Positions 4,350 to 7,162 of a stretch of 7,162 nt of DNA are shown one piece after another; within the stretch, counting starts at the first letter, position 1; each line of letters opens with the position of its first letter. A model generated the notes under the pieces. The model made no database searches. It saw nothing but the letters and a program-made list of their open reading frames with translations, and had not been told where the DNA came from. A program made the translations under genes and the position numbers. Origin of the DNA: Candidatus Zambryskibacteria bacterium CG_4_9_14_3_um_filter_40_16 (GTDB lineage Bacteria > Patescibacteriota > Minisyncoccia > Phycocordibacterales > Zambryskibacteraceae). The stretch covers positions 1-7,162 of the forward strand of contig PFXE01000037.1 of NCBI GenBank assembly GCA_002791475.1. The letters run 5' to 3'.

Positions 4350-7162
4350 ATGCACAATACAAATACTAAATTACCAAAAAAGTTTTTTGGAAAATATAGA
4401 AAACCGTTAGTTGAAATTCCCAATTTGGTTGAATCACAGCTAACGTCTTTTCGGTGGTTAATAGAAAAGGGGCTTAAAGAAGTCTTTGAAGAATTTTCAT
4501 CCATAAAAGATTTTTCGGGTAAAAAATTTACCCTGGATTTTGTGGGGTTTGAATTATCAGAACCAAAGTATGATGAATACTACGCTAAAGATAATAAACT
4601 CTCTTATGAGGCACCACTTAAAGTAAGGGTAAAATTAACCAACCACATAGTCAAAACGGAAAAGGAACAGGAAATCTTTATGGCGGATTTTCCCCTAATG
4701 ACCTCACATGGAACCTTTATGATAAGCGGTATAGAAAGGGTGGTTGTTCCCCAGCTAGCGCGTTCTTTCGGCGTTTTCTTCACATCTCAAATAATAAGGG
4801 GAAGACAGGTTTTTGGCGCAAAAATTATTCCCGCTAGGGGCGCATGGATTGAATTTGAAACGGATCTTGAGGGCGTTATATACGCAAGAATTGATAAGAA
4901 AAGAAAATTCCCGGTTTCCACCCTGTTTCGGGTTTTTGGTGCAAAAACCGACAGCGAAATTCAAGCTTTTTTTACAAAAATTCCTGACGCCAAGAAATTT
5001 ATCGACAAAACTTTGGCGAAAGACCATGCCAAAACAGCCGATGAAGCGTTTATAGAAATTCACAAAAAACTAAGAGATGGAGATCTTGCTACAACGGAAA
5101 ACGCCAAGGAGTTCTTCAATTCAATTTTTGGTCCAGAACGATATGATTTATCAAAAGTTGGTCGCTTTAGGTTCAATAGTAGGTTCGGAAAGAAAGTGGA
5201 TGAAAAAGAAAACAACAGAAGAACTCTTTCTCTTGATGATGTGGTAACGATTATTTCTAACATTATAAACCTTAACGTGACTCCTGGTGCGGAAGAAGAT
5301 GATATTGACCATCTTGGAAGCAGGAGGGTTAGGTATGTCGGTGAAATGTTTCAACAGAAGATAAGAATAGGGATGTCACAAATTAAAAGGAATATTCAAA
5401 ATAGAATGTCCACTGTTGATACTGATGTGACACTTCCCGTTCAGTTTATAAGCCCCAAACCTCTTCAAGCAAGAATAAAGGAGTATTTTACCACCAACCA
5501 ACTTTCGCAGTTCATGCAACAGACTAATTCTTTGGAAGAAATTGAACATCTTAGAACACTGTCAGCACTTGGTCCCGGCGGGCTAAATAGAGCTAGAGCG
5601 GGATTTGAAGTCAGGGATGTTCATCCGTCTCACTATGGCAGACTTTGTCCAATTCACACTCCAGAGGGACCAAACATAGGTCTTATATTGAGACTTAGCG
5701 TCTATGCCAGAATCAATGATTTTGGAATGATAGAAACTCCTTATGTAAAAGTAAAAAATGGTAAGTTGACTGGAGAAATTGAATATCTAAACGCTATGGA
5801 GGAGGAAAAATTCAACATAGCTCACGCCGCCACAAAGGTGGATGAAGACGGTAAAATCGCTGAAGACGAGGTTGGAATTAGATTTGGTGGCAAACCTAAC
5901 TCTATTGAAAAATCAAAAGTAAATTACATGGACATAGCTTCCAATCAGGTCTTTTCCATAGCCACTTCCATGATACCTTTCCTTGACCACAATGACGCGA
6001 ACAGAGCGTTGATGGGTTCAAACATGCAGAAACAAGCAACACCAAGCATAGTTCCAGAAGCTCCTTTGGTTGCGACAGGAATAGAAAGAGAAGCCATACG
6101 TGATAGCGGCAGATTGGTTTTTGCGCAAGAAGCGGGCACGGTTACTCACGCTGATGGCAAAAGGGTGGTTGTAAAAAACGATAAGGGAAAAGAAACAGAA
6201 TATAAACTCATTAATTTTTCAAGAACAAACGGATTCACTTCTTTCCACCAGAGGCCGAGTGTTTTTGTGGGAGAAAAAATAAAAAGGGGAACGGTATTAG
6301 CCGATTCGTCATCGAGCGTTAATGGAGAGATGGCTTTGGGACAAAATATTCTAGTGGCGTTTATGTCCTGGTCTGGCGCGAACTATGAAGACGCTATTAT
6401 TGTTTCCGAAAGACTTGTCAAAGAAAGTAAATTTACCTCGGTTCACATAGAAGAATTTACTGTCAATGTCAGAGATACCAAACTGGGACCAGAGGTAACC
6501 ACTTGCGACATACCAAATGTGGGAGAAACGAAACTTCGTAATCTAGCAGAAGATGGGGTCGTGCGAATTGGCGCCGAAGTCAGGCCGGGCGACATTCTTG
6601 TTGGTAAAATTACTCCCAAAGGTGAGACACAACTTACACCGGAGGAAAGATTGCTTCGTAGTTTGTTCGGGGAGAAAGCACGAGATGTTAAAGACACATC
6701 CAAGAGAATGGAGAATGGAAAGCGCGGAAGAGTTATAAATGTTCAAATTTTTTCAAGAGAAAAAGGGGACAAGCTTGAATCCGGAATAATGAAACGCATA
6801 CATATAGAAGTTGCGCAACTTCGGACAGTTTCCGTGGGGGATAAATTGGCAGGAAGGCATGGAAATAAAGGCGTAATTTCTAAAATTTTACCGGAAGAGG
6901 ATATGCCATATATGGCGGACGGAACACCGATAGATATTATCCTCACCCCCCTAGGAGTACCATCAAGAATGAATTTGGGACAGATTTTTGAATTACATCT
7001 TGGTTTAGCCGCGTGTAGACTTGGGTATCAAGCGGTTGTTCCACCATTTGCCGGCGCAACGGATATTGAAATAAAACAGGAACTTAGAACCGCGGGGGAA
7101 AGCGAAGATGGCAAAATGGTTTTGTTTGATGGAAGAACGGGTGAGCCGTTTAATCAAAAAAT
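4350..7162 (+). CDS. rpoB: DNA-directed RNA polymerase beta subunit, N-terminal 937 residues
   Basis: RpoB is the beta subunit of RNA polymerase; with beta' it forms the active-site cleft. The frame is open to the right edge with 937 complete codons; judged from E. coli (1342 residues), the C-terminal clamp-contact region of roughly 130-150 residues is missing. An in-frame TGA at 4338-4340 makes ATG 4350 the first possible ATG start; no Shine-Dalgarno precedes it. Motifs in order: PLMTSHGTFMISGIERVVV (114-132), the rifampicin region LSQFMQQTNSLEEIEHLRTL (385-404), GPGGLNRARAGFEVRDVHP from 408, CPIHTPEGPNIGL (433-445), NDANRALMGSNMQKQ (548-562), NYEDAI (678-683) with E680 and D681, and GDKLAGRHGNKGV (830-842) with K832 and K840, equivalent to E. 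coli K1065 and K1073. The large E. coli insertions are absent. Substitutions at normally fixed sites (H436, Q390, T403, A137, F140) are described in the findings. rplJ and rplL, frequent upstream neighbours, are not here. Confidence 0.97.
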   Translation, partial: MHNTNTKLPKKFFGKYRKPLVEIPNLVESQLTSFRWLIEKGLKEVFEEFSSIKDFSGKKFTLDFVGFELSEPKYDEYYAKDNKLSYEAPLKVRVKLTNHIVKTEKEQEIFMADFPLMTSHGTFMISGIERVVVPQLARSFGVFFTSQIIRGRQVFGAKIIPARGAWIEFETDLEGVIYARIDKKRKFPVSTLFRVFGAKTDSEIQAFFTKIPDAKKFIDKTLAKDHAKTADEAFIEIHKKLRDGDLATTENAKEFFNSIFGPERYDLSKVGRFRFNSRFGKKVDEKENNRRTLSLDDVVTIISNIINLNVTPGAEEDDIDHLGSRRVRYVGEMFQQKIRIGMSQIKRNIQNRMSTVDTDVTLPVQFISPKPLQARIKEYFTTNQLSQFMQQTNSLEEIEHLRTLSALGPGGLNRARAGFEVRDVHPSHYGRLCPIHTPEGPNIGLILRLSVYARINDFGMIETPYVKVKNGKLTGEIEYLNAMEEEKFNIAHAATKVDEDGKIAEDEVGIRFGGKPNSIEKSKVNYMDIASNQVFSIATSMIPFLDHNDANRALMGSNMQKQATPSIVPEAPLVATGIEREAIRDSGRLVFAQEAGTVTHADGKRVVVKNDKGKETEYKLINFSRTNGFTSFHQRPSVFVGEKIKRGTVLADSSSSVNGEMALGQNILVAFMSWSGANYEDAIIVSERLVKESKFTSVHIEEFTVNVRDTKLGPEVTTCDIPNVGETKLRNLAEDGVVRIGAEVRPGDILVGKITPKGETQLTPEERLLRSLFGEKARDVKDTSKRMENGKRGRVINVQIFSREKGDKLESGIMKRIHIEVAQLRTVSVGDKLAGRHGNKGVISKILPEEDMPYMADGTPIDIILTPLGVPSRMNLGQIFELHLGLAACRLGYQAVVPPFAGATDIEIKQELRTAGESEDGKMVLFDGRTGEPFNQK

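Noticed and set aside
1..7162. Use of a recoded UGA, a CRISPR array, an insertion sequence or a tRNA in the window
   Set aside because: TGA ends trmD at the expected place and none of the recognised genes has an in-frame TGA. I saw no regularly spaced repeats, no transposase frame and no tRNA cloverleaf in the intergenic gaps.

Overview
The window reads as chromosomal housekeeping DNA from a Candidate Phyla Radiation (Patescibacteria) bacterium, most likely of the Parcubacteria type. This is an inference from gene content and protein character. The DNA is AT-rich and the proteins are pared down: RNase R without N- or C-terminal extensions, and TrmD without most of its C-terminal domain. S16 carries a long acidic tail, rimM and rplS are missing from the rpsP-trmD cluster, and RpoB has lineage-type substitutions. 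No mobile element, CRISPR array, tRNA or rRNA was seen. UGA acts as a normal stop (it ends trmD), so the glycine-UGA code of Gracilibacteria/SR1 is not in use.

Layout. Positions 1-141 (+) hold the last 46 codons of an SMC condensin gene. It converges on rnr (RNase R, 171-2105, -), with 29 bp between the stop codons. Positions 2106-2296 are a divergent promoter region between rnr and rpsP, with a sigma70-like promoter and a structured leader for rpsP. The + strand then runs rpsP (2297-2836), khpA (2983-3294), a gap where rimM would normally lie (3295-3431), trmD (3432-4166) and rpoB (4350 to the right edge, incomplete). The rimM gap holds a possible 20-codon reading frame with a near-perfect Shine-Dalgarno sequence and a 13-bp perfect hairpin.

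How the genes fit together. S16, KhpA and TrmD serve ribosome assembly, RNA binding and tRNA m1G37 methylation. They form the remnant of the widespread rpsP-khpA-rimM-trmD-rplS operon. The intergenic gaps (146, 137 and 183 bp) and the signals in them suggest several transcription units rather than one tight operon. RpoB has its own consensus promoter, TTGACA-N16-TATAAT, whose -35 box overlaps the trmD stop codon, followed by a leader of about 150 nt.

The most interesting points are four. (1) The rpoB leader contains several hairpins, two mutually exclusive pairings and a terminator-like stem just before the start codon. (2) Two tandem palindromes lie inside the trmD reading frame and add about 16 residues, next to an altered catalytic loop. 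(3) A possible leader peptide and hairpin sit where rimM is missing. (4) RpoB has substitutions in the rifampicin pocket and in the nearly invariant CPIETPEG motif. I did not find a complete novel multi-gene system; the novelty is regulatory and lineage-specific.
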